A stretch of 64,000 nucleotides of DNA from Methylophilaceae bacterium (GTDB taxonomy: Bacteria; Pseudomonadota; Gammaproteobacteria; Burkholderiales; Methylophilaceae), in contig JAPKBG010000011.1 of NCBI GenBank assembly GCA_028823485.1, positions 1 to 64,000 of the forward strand, written 5' to 3'. The notes beneath the pieces were generated by a model that searched no databases, had not been told where the DNA came from, and was given only the letters and a program-made list of their open reading frames with translations. The position numbers and the translations under genes were made by a program. Of this stretch, positions 53,391 through 62,529 are shown one piece after another; position 1 is the first letter of the stretch; the number at the start of each line of letters is the position of its first letter.

Positions 53391-54696
53391 AACTTATCAC
53401 CTTTGTTTTGTTATTCTTACTAATTTCAATTGAGTCAAATCTAATTTCTGTAAGCACGACTTTATTTGAGACCTTTTCACCTTCACCATATATTTTAAAC
53501 TCGCCTTCTGGCGTTTGAATAATGCAAAGGTTCATCTCCTCTGAGATCATTATGCCGGAGAGGTAAAATTGCTCTTCCTCGGCTTCCGATGTCATTCCAG
53601 AACTTTTTTTCTTAGCAGCTTTTTTAACTTCAGGCGGCTCAAAAGGATCCCTATCTGTTCCACCTTCTTCATCTGCTTCACCTTTTTTAGTGGGCACCAC
53701 TTCAACAAAACCAATATTCATAAGGTTAGCCTTGTTAAATGTTACCTCCTTATTAATTGCCCTTTTTATTATGGCCTGGCTATTTAAAACTTTTGAATTA
53801 GCACTCTGCAATGGAGGTAGGATAGAGTTGTTGGTTTGCTGTTTTACCTCTGAAAGAGCCACAATCGGGACCTTGGGTAAACCTGTTAAATAAGTCTTCG
53901 TTTCACCCGAACTAAGAATATAACTAAACTCATATAAACCCTGCTTCCTTGCACTATCATAAGCGCGCTCAAAAGAGCTGAGTGAGTCTGCTTCATTTGC
54001 AACGGCTTCACTAACGATAAAATCTAAAGTATTGCTGACAATCACACCTAAAAGTGTTGCTTGGAATTTTTGTGCATTGTTACCAACCGTGGGGGGTTTT
54101 AGCTTCGGAATTGAATTAGGGTTTGGAGGTGCTGCAAATTTAATTACCACCTTCATTTCCAAATTTCTAGTTTTGTCTTTCTTCTCAACATCAAGACTTA
54201 GTATTTGAGAGGCTGCTACATTTTTATTCAGCTCATTACAAAATTTAAGCAGATTATTGTAGGTTCCACTTACCTCTATTGCAACACCTAACTCCTTGGT
54301 TTTTGGTAGAGATTTCTGTAAATCCATATTCAGCAGCTTTAGATTGTAGTTAGACACAAGCTTAGTTACCTTTGCTGAAAGCTCATCATCTGTTTTAGGA
54401 CTGCTGAATAGCTGAGAAAAATATACTTTATTGTCTTTAATCGTTTTATTAAGTTTTTTAGTTAGTGTAGCTAGATCAGCTGATGCCTGGCTATGTTTTG
54501 CTAGCTGAATATCATAGAGAGTCTGGTTATCTAATTTTCCAAATATTAAATAAATCAAGACAAATGATGTAATGAATGCCAATGCAATAAACACTCCAAC
54601 TTTATTGCCATTCTTGAACGAGGACTTTAACAAACCTACCAAGTCTGATGGTGTTAAAGTTTTAAGATCAATCGATGTTTTTTTATCTTCAGCCAT
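53371..54696 (-). CDS. PilO-PilP fusion protein of the pilus alignment complex
   Basis: A 441-residue protein that combines two usually separate alignment-complex subunits. The N-terminus has a cytosolic stub, one membrane helix (about residues 33-52), a coiled coil and a PilO-like ferredoxin fold (LKLLNMDLQKSLPKTKELGVAIEVSGTYNNLLKFCNEL). About 130 residues of unrecognised sequence follow. DPFEPP near residue 348 opens a PilP-like module and the end (FYLSGIMISEE, EGEFKIYGEGEKV, ILTEIRF-type strand) resembles the PilP homology domain that docks on the secretin. PilP is normally a lipoprotein; here it is tethered through PilO. It lies 7 bases after pilMN and overlaps the secretin gene. Confidence 0.75.
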   Translation of the reverse strand: MAEDKKTSIDLKTLTPSDLVGLLKSSFKNGNKVGVFIALAFITSFVLIYLIFGKLDNQTLYDIQLAKHSQASADLATLTKKLNKTIKDNKVYFSQLFSSPKTDDELSAKVTKLVSNYNLKLLNMDLQKSLPKTKELGVAIEVSGTYNNLLKFCNELNKNVAASQILSLDVEKKDKTRNLEMKVVIKFAAPPNPNSIPKLKPPTVGNNAQKFQATLLGVIVSNTLDFIVSEAVANEADSLSSFERAYDSARKQGLYEFSYILSSGETKTYLTGLPKVPIVALSEVKQQTNNSILPPLQSANSKVLNSQAIIKRAINKEVTFNKANLMNIGFVEVVPTKKGEADEEGGTDRDPFEPPEVKKAAKKKSSGMTSEAEEEQFYLSGIMISEEMNLCIIQTPEGEFKIYGEGEKVSNKVVLTEIRFDSIEISKNNKTKVISFGQQVN

Positions 54697-54703
54697 TTTT
54701 AGT

Positions 54704-56284
54704 TTACTTTATATCAAATGCAATTTCAAAGGTACTCAATGTATCGGTTCCCTTGGGTGATTTAATGTTTAAAAGCTCCACATTATCGAACCTCTTCCCA
54801 AGCGAAGAAATTATATCATAGGACAGTCCCGGGTCATTAGCCAAAACTGTTAGTAATGACTTCTCACCTCTTAAATGACTAACATCCGTAACATAAACTC
54901 CTCGAGGAAACCCTGAAGCATATCCAATATTGAGCATTTTATAATTTACCTCACCGGAATCTTTTGTCCATCTTAGGAGGTCTTTATACTGTTTATTTTG
55001 CTTAGCTAAGTCGCCTTGAGCTGAGTTAGCACTTTTCGTCATTGTCGCAATTTCTGATTCAGAGGGGATGTTAACAACCATATAACCAAAAATCGCAGCT
55101 GATAACACAAAAAGTGTAGCTGAAATAATACTTAGCTTTGTCATTAACGACGAGCTGGAATGTTTCTTTTTTTCTTTTTTAATTCTATCTTCTCGATCTG
55201 GTAATAAGTTAATGTTAGATACAGCTGTAACAAACTTGTAATAACCAAAAACATCAAGCTGTCTAGTAGCAAGACCTAAAGAAACAGATAGTGAGGATTG
55301 GTTCTTTTCAGTTTCAATGCGAGATTTAAGCTGAGGTGGAATGCGTACATATTTGAATGGTTCGATAGGGACAACCTTATACTCTATGATTTCCTTCTTC
55401 AGCCTTTCAAAAAATAATTGTGAATTGGATAGCGAACTGGTCACCTGAACCTTGTCAAGTCCAGGCACCCCGCTTTGCTTAATAAAAGCCGACAAAGCTG
55501 TGCGTATTTGAGATGCCAGACGATCAAATAATTCGTCTGTTAATGCTTTTCCACCCTCCAATAATGCCGTTGTGTCACCGTCTGAAACATAGATGTCGTA
55601 TATGAAGGGAAGGTCATCATGCATACAGACAACATAGTTTTCCGTGCCGCTTATTTCTAATAGCACCTGTGTTTTTGAACCCTCTGACTCATCATACGTT
55701 TTTAAAATGTTTCTTAAAGCAAAGCAACGTACATCAACAATGAGTGGGTCAAAGCCAGCCCTCCTTACTAGGTCGCAATTCTTTTCAATCTCTGATATTT
55801 TTGAGGCAACGAAGAGTATAGATAAGGTATTCTTTTCTCTGTTTTTTCTTATAGTTTGCCAGAAAATGGAATATTCAGACTGGTCTCCAGGAAGCTCAAT
55901 TGATGCCTCCCATAAACTTCCGTTGTCGGTTGCTTCTTTTAGCTCGGCATCATCCAGATATGGTATTTGAATAACCTGAACAATGGCGGCGTTTACTGGG
56001 AGGGATATTGCGGCGTTATCAGTATCGAACTTCTGCTCAAGCTTTATAGTCCTTAGTAGGTTAACGATCTCTTCATTTCTTGCACTCTCACTAGAAAAAT
56101 CCTCGTCAATAATTTTCGTACTAAGCTTGTAAAGAGACCATTTTTTTTCTTTCTTTTTTAGACCGATTGCTCTTACGTAAGAATGCGATATATCTATACC
56201 CACAATGTCCTGCTGGACAGGTTCAGAGGTTGGTGCACCCTTAAATAGACTTCCAAAGTTTGATAATTTTAATTTCTCCAACAA
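54704..56284 (-). CDS. PilM-PilN fusion protein of the pilus alignment complex
   Basis: A 526-residue protein joining an actin-like PilM domain to PilN. QDIVGIDISHSYVRAIGLKKK (about 25-45) is the PilM phosphate-1 start and the fold continues to about residue 345 (SLSVSLGLATRQL). SNINLLPDREDRIKKEKKK near residue 357 is the conserved PilN cytosolic peptide that in other bacteria binds into PilM as a separate chain; here it is covalently attached. A membrane helix (about 383-404) and a periplasmic PilN-like domain follow. Translation starts at TTG 56284 (next codon also TTG) behind AAGGGGTAGGA. A candidate promoter lies at 56318-56347. Confidence 0.85.
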   Translation of the reverse strand: MLEKLKLSNFGSLFKGAPTSEPVQQDIVGIDISHSYVRAIGLKKKEKKWSLYKLSTKIIDEDFSSESARNEEIVNLLRTIKLEQKFDTDNAAISLPVNAAIVQVIQIPYLDDAELKEATDNGSLWEASIELPGDQSEYSIFWQTIRKNREKNTLSILFVASKISEIEKNCDLVRRAGFDPLIVDVRCFALRNILKTYDESEGSKTQVLLEISGTENYVVCMHDDLPFIYDIYVSDGDTTALLEGGKALTDELFDRLASQIRTALSAFIKQSGVPGLDKVQVTSSLSNSQLFFERLKKEIIEYKVVPIEPFKYVRIPPQLKSRIETEKNQSSLSVSLGLATRQLDVFGYYKFVTAVSNINLLPDREDRIKKEKKKHSSSSLMTKLSIISATLFVLSAAIFGYMVVNIPSESEIATMTKSANSAQGDLAKQNKQYKDLLRWTKDSGEVNYKMLNIGYASGFPRGVYVTDVSHLRGEKSLLTVLANDPGLSYDIISSLGKRFDNVELLNIKSPKGTDTLSTFEIAFDIK

Positions 56285-56317
56285 TTTCCTACCCCTTACA
56301 TACTAATTCTTAGTAGA

Positions 56318-56347
56318 ATAGTACCCCATTATCAATAACTTAAACAA
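56318..56347 (-). promoter_or_regulatory. candidate sigma70 promoter for pilMN-pilOP-secretin-pilB-pilC
   Basis: On the minus strand TTGTTT (56347-56342) and TACTAT (56323-56318) are 18 bases apart, within the 138-base gap between pilY1 and pilMN, and would give a leader of about 30 bases. A small ATCGT/ACGAT hairpin at 56406-56420 lies just after the pilY1 stop. Confidence 0.45.
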
Positions 56348-56422
56348 GGTATCTTTAATACTTTCTTTAATATCACCTTATTAATTGAGTGTTATTAGTA
56401 CATTTATCGTTTTTTACGATTG

Positions 56423-59400
56423 CTAATAATTACCAGACACCTCTCTCCAGGATTTGATTTTAATCCCTGGTGTAGCAGAGGATGGTGCAGCTACTGTAGA
56501 ACTACCTATCTTCAATATATTGTCTAAACTAGACACCCCAATTAACGCGGCCGAATCTTCCCCCTTGCCTTCCAAAGTTTTCCCTGTGGCTAGGTTACTG
56601 ACGCCTACATAAATATTGCCTTTAATATCGAGTACGGGCGATGTCGTGAGCCCAGCTCCAATAGCAATTGTAGTGACTGCTCCCCCGCAACCGTTTGCTA
56701 GCTTAATGGTTTCACCAGAACCGTATGCTGGGCAGCTTTTGTCTTCGGGACGGTACACAGTAAAGTAAACATCCTTGTTAGCGACAATGGCACGCCCAAT
56801 GACCCTCTGGTTATCCGTACCATCTCCTACAGGGGCATCGGATAAAGTCGTCTTGGATTGAATACCACTGTGCCAGCCGGGAACATCCGTTAGACTACAC
56901 ACTTCTGTATCAATATTAACCATGCCCGCACTAGCGATGTTCTTGTTAGTTCCTGTTAGGGTTAAATCGGTCCCCGGCCAATCTAAATCTTTAAGTCCAT
57001 ATATACGGTTATTGATCGATGCAGACCGCCTTTGAATGTGTGCTTGGTCACCTGTGCCGAAATATTGAAATAAGTAAGTCCCTACACTTATGTCGCTTGA
57101 CTCAACCATTGTTGCGGCCATCTGATTGTACCCAAACCGATCATTTACGACACTCCCCTCAGTCTTAAACATCAGGCTGAGCGTGTACATCGAGCTATCA
57201 TCCTCAATTAGTGCTGTTTTACTTAAGTCTAGCTTCCATACTTGACCCTGTAGATCAGGAAAATAGGCAATGCCTCCATAGTAGGCTAAGGCTTCCTTAC
57301 CTACTGGAACGGCTGCACGGTCTGGTGTAACTACTGACATATGAGCAGTCACACCATTAGGTATATCAGAGCTTGCGTCAGGAGTAACAGTAACAATTTT
57401 AATCACATTCCCCCCGTTGAACTTAGGCACTGTCGTACCCAAAACCGGGTCGCTAAAAGTAGCCTCCGATGGTTCGAAGTCTAATACGTAAACATAACTG
57501 CCTATATCAGTGGTGGTACCGCCGGCATAACCCGCACCAAATACCATGGTATAGCGCTGATTGAATGTAGAATCTGAAGCATCCTTGATTGGCATGAGCA
57601 TGATAGTAGGCCGCGCCCAAGTATCGCCTATCTTTGAATAGTTCATATTATCAGGAGCTGCAGCGTAATTATAGGTCTGCTTGTAACCCGACTCACTCCA
57701 GTAACTTACTTGTTTATTTTTATAGTCATTATCAAAAGTAAATAAATGTTTTGGTACATCAGGATCGGTAATGTCGAGTACATAGTAACCCTTACCACCC
57801 CACCCCAAACCACCTATTAACAAGGTTTTCCACTCGCTGCTGGCTTTAATAAATATATCCTTAACAATAATTGGACCATCTACCAACCACTGAGTGACAC
57901 TTTGACCAGAAAGGCCTTCCATTTTCCTTAATTTAGGGAGGATAGACGGTGGAATAAACCCCCATAAATGATTAAGGTCACTATCAAATGCATGGAGCAT
58001 GCCATCATTAGATCCGACATATAACCGGCCTTCACGATCCTTCCATGTGTCCTTAAAAGCAGTATAACCATTCTTGCCTCTAAAGTAGGCTTCGGTATAA
58101 GTGCCCGATCCTGAAGTGGCTGCTGATGGTGAGCCCACATACACTACGTCCGCATGGAAAGTGTCAGCAAAAAAACTTTGTCTTACTGATCCCGGGTCTT
58201 CGCCGTATGCATCCCAGCCTCTAACAAAATCTATAAGATTTAATGTGTCACCGGACGACACTTCACCGGCGCAATTATAAAACAGCTCATCAAGGTTATT
58301 TGTTCCACCAGCGGCGGATGAGGGGAGAAAGTTATTAACACTTAACCCAGCGACTAACCCTCTTGTGGTGGTGATAGTACTAGTGCTTCTTCTAAAGGGC
58401 GTGCCATCCCCTGGGCAATTAGGGTCATAACCTACAGTCCATATATTACGGCCCATCCCTGTAGCAAGCGCTGCTGGCGTATTATTCTGGAATGAAGTAT
58501 AGAGTTCACTTTTGCCGCCTAAGCCAACACCCCTTGCTGCAAGTTTTGTTTTTGCTGATTTTGGAGCAGAATCTACAAAAGACCCATCGGATTCCAGAGA
58601 ATATTTTAGAATATCTCCTTGCCATTGATGGTTGTTACGGTAGGTAAACACTGCTTGATACGCAGCATTGTTTGCAATTACTGGGCTAGCGTAGGTCTGT
58701 ATCTTCGTCTCATCCGTTAATTCACCGGAGGGAATAATAGCAGTTTTGATGGGCAATGTTGGCGCCAAGGCAGTGCCACTAACTCCCTTGAAGCCAAATC
58801 CGAATGCCACATCGCTAATCCCATACGTTCCATTTGCTTCGCCAATAGAATACACAGCCGCCCCCTCAAGGCTAAGCGCAGCCTCCATGGTCTCTTTGTT
58901 CTTGGCTGCCCCATAGTAAGTTATGAAGTTATGATTCTCACCACACGACAAATCTCCGAATTCAAAGGTAAAGGTTGCGCCGTGATCAGCTGGGCCTGCT
59001 CGCTCATAGTCTGTATTAACTACGCCCGACTTTGGCCCCCTAGTGTGGCTCCTACTAGAGTTAAAAGGGTTGCCATTCATGAAGCCATTATTACCGGAAT
59101 ACTTAACACGCGGTTTAGTTGCACTCCCTGCTGATGCAGTCACTCCCCCAATTGTCACTCTTTCACTAAATTCACTATCAGGTATATCCCAATCCATACT
59201 CCGGTTGTAGCGTACATCGGTAATCGATTGGCCACTAATATTGGTTATAGTGACCACTGCTTCAAATAATTTATCTGTTGCGAGAGGTGAAGGGCCGTAA
59301 ACATGTCTAATTTGAAGCGCTGGAACACCAGCGCTATCATTGACAGTGGTCACTGACTCGATACTAGATAAGTCATAAGTAAAGTTTACTACCTTGACGT

Positions 59401-59809
59401 TAACTATGCCGCTAGAAGCATTAGCATAACCGTAGAATTGCCTCCCATAACTATCAATACCACCCGCCCCCCAACCTTCACATTGGCAACCAGGGGCAAT
59501 AGCGTCATACCATTTTGAGGTGGCAATTGGGTCAGGGCCTGACCAATCCCCATTGGCCCTTGGGCTTCCTACCGGGAACTTATAAGCCACACCTGTGTAG
59601 GAGGCATTTTTAGCAATATTGGGGCCACCGTCTTCCTCTTTAGACGTATTCAGGTGCCCTTCTGGGTTAACTCCTAAAGCAATTTTTTGCTCTGATCCGG
59701 TAGTTGAGTTATAGATGATCTTACCGGGGAGTCTGGCACTTGCATGAAATGCAAAAACGGCCTGGCTGTTAAAAGCTAATAGTACGGTAAAAATAATAAA
59801 AAATTTCAT
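56423..59809 (-). CDS. PilY1-like pilus tip adhesin
   Basis: An 1128-residue secreted protein with a signal peptide (about 1-20). The C-terminal two thirds show the PilY1 beta-propeller: the W-x-G-x-L-x-Y strand (HQWQGDILKYSL, about 395-404), SFFADTFHADVVYVGSP (about 545-561), then GRLYVGSNDGMLHAFDSD and LWGFIPPSILPKL (about 595-627), VDGPIIVKDIFI, LIGGLGWGGKGYYVLDITD and YFPDLQGQVWKLDL. Residues 20-390 do not show the von Willebrand A fold with its DxSxS metal site that P. aeruginosa PilY1 has; they resemble a beta-rich Gly/Asn/Ser surface domain (FEAVVTITNISGQSITDVRYNR). PilY1 forms the pilus tip with PilVWX, controls retraction, and often binds calcium. Confidence 0.88.
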   Translation of the reverse strand: MKFFIIFTVLLAFNSQAVFAFHASARLPGKIIYNSTTGSEQKIALGVNPEGHLNTSKEEDGGPNIAKNASYTGVAYKFPVGSPRANGDWSGPDPIATSKWYDAIAPGCQCEGWGAGGIDSYGRQFYGYANASSGIVNVKVVNFTYDLSSIESVTTVNDSAGVPALQIRHVYGPSPLATDKLFEAVVTITNISGQSITDVRYNRSMDWDIPDSEFSERVTIGGVTASAGSATKPRVKYSGNNGFMNGNPFNSSRSHTRGPKSGVVNTDYERAGPADHGATFTFEFGDLSCGENHNFITYYGAAKNKETMEAALSLEGAAVYSIGEANGTYGISDVAFGFGFKGVSGTALAPTLPIKTAIIPSGELTDETKIQTYASPVIANNAAYQAVFTYRNNHQWQGDILKYSLESDGSFVDSAPKSAKTKLAARGVGLGGKSELYTSFQNNTPAALATGMGRNIWTVGYDPNCPGDGTPFRRSTSTITTTRGLVAGLSVNNFLPSSAAGGTNNLDELFYNCAGEVSSGDTLNLIDFVRGWDAYGEDPGSVRQSFFADTFHADVVYVGSPSAATSGSGTYTEAYFRGKNGYTAFKDTWKDREGRLYVGSNDGMLHAFDSDLNHLWGFIPPSILPKLRKMEGLSGQSVTQWLVDGPIIVKDIFIKASSEWKTLLIGGLGWGGKGYYVLDITDPDVPKHLFTFDNDYKNKQVSYWSESGYKQTYNYAAAPDNMNYSKIGDTWARPTIMLMPIKDASDSTFNQRYTMVFGAGYAGGTTTDIGSYVYVLDFEPSEATFSDPVLGTTVPKFNGGNVIKIVTVTPDASSDIPNGVTAHMSVVTPDRAAVPVGKEALAYYGGIAYFPDLQGQVWKLDLSKTALIEDDSSMYTLSLMFKTEGSVVNDRFGYNQMAATMVESSDISVGTYLFQYFGTGDQAHIQRRSASINNRIYGLKDLDWPGTDLTLTGTNKNIASAGMVNIDTEVCSLTDVPGWHSGIQSKTTLSDAPVGDGTDNQRVIGRAIVANKDVYFTVYRPEDKSCPAYGSGETIKLANGCGGAVTTIAIGAGLTTSPVLDIKGNIYVGVSNLATGKTLEGKGEDSAALIGVSSLDNILKIGSSTVAAPSSATPGIKIKSWREVSGNY

Positions 59810-59829
59810 ATTGCCATACCTTACATTAT

Positions 59830-60462
59830 TTAAATTGTATATTGAAGCAGTATCTCTACCTTACCCCGGCTTGACCCTGCTTCCCAGTTGGTCTTGTCTA
59901 TAACAGTTCCACCTAACAAAGTCGGTGTGTTGAAAATTCCCTCAGCTACTACCTTAATAATATAAGTAACAGCGCTAGCAGCGCCACTGCCATCATAGGC
60001 CGCCACTGAGCCAGCCTCAGACCCAATCCCAGATGCACCCTCGCCTGCAGAGGATTCTTCTGCTAGAACAGTAATGATAACTGAAGTGCAAGCTGACTTA
60101 TTCGTTCGTACTTTAAATTTATCTGTACGCGTATCTGATACCTTACCAGTGTCGTCTGTCAAACTTTTCCCGTACAAAATGCCACCCTCTGCAGCGATAT
60201 CTGTTGTTACGCCGACACCCGAAGCTGCCCATGTTGTTCCTCCTGGAGTCAGAAGCCACCCAATAGCCTGGTCAACGCACGTCTCAGCAGCCTTCATCGC
60301 TATCGGTTTTTGTGTTACAGAAGCGCTTAGGTCTGCATGATTATTTACGACCATAATCACGGCAGAGGCCATCATGGTTAAAGACAGCATGAGTAATAAG
60401 GTTAGAATTAAAGTCATACCCCTCTGTTCTAATGAGTTAAGTTTAAGGGACGATGGAGACAT
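59830..60462 (-). CDS. minor pilin PilX
   Basis: A 210-residue PilX-like minor pilin. EQRGMTLILTLLLMLSLTMMASAVIMV carries the prepilin cleavage site after Gly but has no Glu at position 5 of the mature chain, the known PilX peculiarity. MAAETCVDQAIGWL-type sequence follows, then a Ser/Gly/Ala-rich segment. I start it at ATG 60462, where GAGGG lies 8 bases upstream; an upstream in-frame start would add 19 residues before a leader that is already long enough. It overlaps the PilW gene by 20 bases and lies 20 bases before pilY1. Confidence 0.82.
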   Translation of the reverse strand: MSPSSLKLNSLEQRGMTLILTLLLMLSLTMMASAVIMVVNNHADLSASVTQKPIAMKAAETCVDQAIGWLLTPGGTTWAASGVGVTTDIAAEGGILYGKSLTDDTGKVSDTRTDKFKVRTNKSACTSVIITVLAEESSAGEGASGIGSEAGSVAAYDGSGAASAVTYIIKVVAEGIFNTPTLLGGTVIDKTNWEAGSSRGKVEILLQYTI

Positions 60463-61159
60463 TATTAGCCCTCGTGATAAACTTATAGTCTTTAGTGATA
60501 ACTGTATCTTTCCCCTCAATTACACTCGGAGCCTGAACCGCCATCTCAACCTGTAAAGCCTGAAATACCTCAAAAAAAGTACTGTCTGCAGCGCCTGTTT
60601 TAGCGTTTAGTCCTAACACTTGGAAGGTAGTCACCTTGTCAAGAATTGGCTCTCCTTTACCATCATCTGCGGTATAAAGAGAAGTAGAGCTACCGACCAA
60701 GCAGCTGGTAACTGGTGTGGTGCACTCCCGCCAGTCTCGCTTCAAAACCTGGCGCACTTCCCCAGTAAGGCTAGAGGTGTAAGGCTCAATGTAGTAATGA
60801 ATCAGTGCACGGTAAAGTGTCCCGTCATTCTTATACGCATCATATACAATCTTGAAATCAGACGCCGCAGTTGCACCATTAACGTTTTGAAATACCTCAG
60901 CTTTAATTACAGGAGGGTTATCAGCTGCATAAGCCCTGAACCCAGCCAGGCTAATATCGGCTTGCATTAAGTCAATAACCCTTAACACATCTCTATCAAT
61001 AGAGATCCTTTGGTTAATAGCCTTGTATTGCGTTGCAAAGTGAGTGTAACCTGCAATTGCTCCTGCAACCACAATCGATGAAACCGCTAATGCCACAAGC
61101 ATTTCAACCAGGGTAAAACCCTCGTGCTGACCAATCCTGTAGGCGCTCAATTCAATCAA
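60443..61159 (-). CDS. minor pilin PilW
   Basis: A 238-residue PilW-like minor pilin with EGFTLVEMLVALAVSSIVVAGAI: cleavage after Gly, Glu at mature position 5. IDLMQADISLAGFRAYAADNPP is the typical PilW segment, and two cysteines (CTTPVTSC) sit in the globular domain. Translation begins with TTG overlapping the PilV stop as TTGA, so the two genes are coupled. Confidence 0.85.
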   Translation of the reverse strand: MIELSAYRIGQHEGFTLVEMLVALAVSSIVVAGAIAGYTHFATQYKAINQRISIDRDVLRVIDLMQADISLAGFRAYAADNPPVIKAEVFQNVNGATAASDFKIVYDAYKNDGTLYRALIHYYIEPYTSSLTGEVRQVLKRDWRECTTPVTSCLVGSSTSLYTADDGKGEPILDKVTTFQVLGLNAKTGAADSTFFEVFQALQVEMAVQAPSVIEGKDTVITKDYKFITRANNVSIVP

Positions 61160-61677
61160 AGCTGACCCTGCCTTAATCGCCGCGAGAAGTATGATCGCAC
61201 TAAGTTCTGCCCATCCATACCACCATCGACTATCAAGCTGACATCGACGTAAAGGTCGGCCCCTTCCATTACGACGCTGACCATTCGCTCCTCTCCTGAA
61301 TACCCAGAAAAAGGCCCCACCTGCTCTTTAAGGTCATTGCACCAGTGGTATTTATAATTGGGGACGTCAGTAGTGGCATAGACGGTGCAATCGCTTATGC
61401 TTCCATTATAAAGCGCTGGGACACTAAAAGGATTGATGGCAGTATTTGTATTGGTTCCCTCATTTGCTATTGTTTCAACAATTCGGTTTGCCATAAGGTT
61501 AAGGAACATTTTCTTTTGTGTGTTTATAGAAGTTTGTTGCGCAATGCCGAATAACAAGAACAGGCCTGCAAAACTGACACCAAACATTACCATAGACACA
61601 ATGGCCTCAATTAAGGTGAATCCGGCTTGGCACCCCCCTTTTTTTGGCCTGTTATCGCAGTTCAATCCAGCTCTCAC
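61156..61677 (-). CDS. minor pilin PilV
   Basis: A PilV-like minor pilin with CQAGFTLIEAIVSMVMFGVSFAGLF: prepilin site after Gly, Glu at position 5. ANRIVETIANEG and a C-terminal VRSYFSRRLRQ fit the group. I place the start at GTG 61677 because GGAG lies 8 bases before it; a TTG ten codons upstream (61707) has no ribosome binding site. It overlaps the FimT gene by about 26 bases in a different frame. Confidence 0.8.
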   Translation of the reverse strand: MRAGLNCDNRPKKGGCQAGFTLIEAIVSMVMFGVSFAGLFLLFGIAQQTSINTQKKMFLNLMANRIVETIANEGTNTNTAINPFSVPALYNGSISDCTVYATTDVPNYKYHWCNDLKEQVGPFSGYSGEERMVSVVMEGADLYVDVSLIVDGGMDGQNLVRSYFSRRLRQGQL

Positions 61678-62245
61678 TTGATTTACTCCATTTATATTTT
61701 TGTACAAAAGCCGTAGCTGAGTTTACGGTAACCTTAAATGCAGAGTAATTCACTTTATCAGAGACTCCTGATACTTGGTAAGTAAGCTCACTTGACCATG
61801 ACGATGCCTTACCATTCGCCAGGAAAATAACATTTGTTCCATCGACACAATTAGAAAATATATTTCCTGACAGAATATTTACATCTTTGCTTTCCATTAT
61901 AGCAGCAACATAACCAGAATCTAAGGCAGTCGTTGAAGTTTGGATAAAGTCAGAGATGGTGTAGGTAAGCTTGTTGGGTGCTTCACATTTCAAGGCCGCT
62001 GTACCGTTTACAACCCTTACTTTAGCCTTCAAGTAATCAATGGCGCCAGACAAGGCATAGAAGTCTTTTTCAATATTCTTCTCTATTCTCCACTTGCCTA
62101 TTACGGGTGTAACGAATGTGCTTACCACTAACAGGATGCCGACAACAGTTAACAGCTCCAGAAGGGTGAATCCTTTTTGATTAGATTCAGCAGGCTGGCT
62201 TAACAAGCGTAAAGCGTCAGCTATTGTGAAGCTGAAGATGCACAT
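61652..62245 (-). CDS. minor pilin/pseudopilin FimT (GspH-like)
   Basis: A 197-residue FimT/GspH-type minor pilin: NQKGFTLLELLTVVGILLVVSTFVTPVIG gives the cleavage site and Glu5. The globular part has a C-terminal beta-rich region (VIFLANGKASSW, TVNSATAFVQKYKW). The leader from ATG 62245 is 24 residues long and overlaps the end of the upstream gene; a TTG start at codon 14 would give a more ordinary leader. FimT homologues can bind DNA during natural transformation, which makes a role in uptake possible, but this is inference. Confidence 0.78.
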   Translation of the reverse strand: MCIFSFTIADALRLLSQPAESNQKGFTLLELLTVVGILLVVSTFVTPVIGKWRIEKNIEKDFYALSGAIDYLKAKVRVVNGTAALKCEAPNKLTYTISDFIQTSTTALDSGYVAAIMESKDVNILSGNIFSNCVDGTNVIFLANGKASSWSSELTYQVSGVSDKVNYSAFKVTVNSATAFVQKYKWSKSSESWIELR

Positions 62246-62529
62246 TCTTTAACGTATTCTTCTAAATTCATTATAAAAGTATTAGTAGTGAAACTTTTAT
62301 CGCCCCTAACTTTTGGAATCCACTTTGTGGATATGTAGCGCCTTACCTTTAGAAATTTCGTTGAATTATTGACAACTATATTAAGCTCCCTAGAATCATT
62401 TGTAGACATCAGTGCTTTCGTCGCATCCATAAGCGCATCAGTACATTGGTGCTCAATCTGCGTTTCTGCGATAGCACTTTGCTCCAAAGTAACTGTGACA
62501 ATCAATGCCAGTAATAATTTATAGTACAT
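62221..62529 (-). CDS. small secreted protein of unknown function in the pilus operon
   Basis: I do not recognise this 102-residue protein. It has a signal peptide (YKLLLALIVTVTLEQSAIA, cleavage near residue 21), two cysteines in the mature chain (Cys29 and Cys97), and a basic stretch in the middle (KVRRYISTKWIPKVRGDK). It overlaps both its neighbours (11 bases with pilD upstream, 25 with fimT downstream), so it is an integral part of the operon. A periplasmic assembly helper or pilus accessory factor is plausible. Confidence 0.7.
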   Translation of the reverse strand: MYYKLLLALIVTVTLEQSAIAETQIEHQCTDALMDATKALMSTNDSRELNIVVNNSTKFLKVRRYISTKWIPKVRGDKSFTTNTFIMNLEEYVKECASSASQ

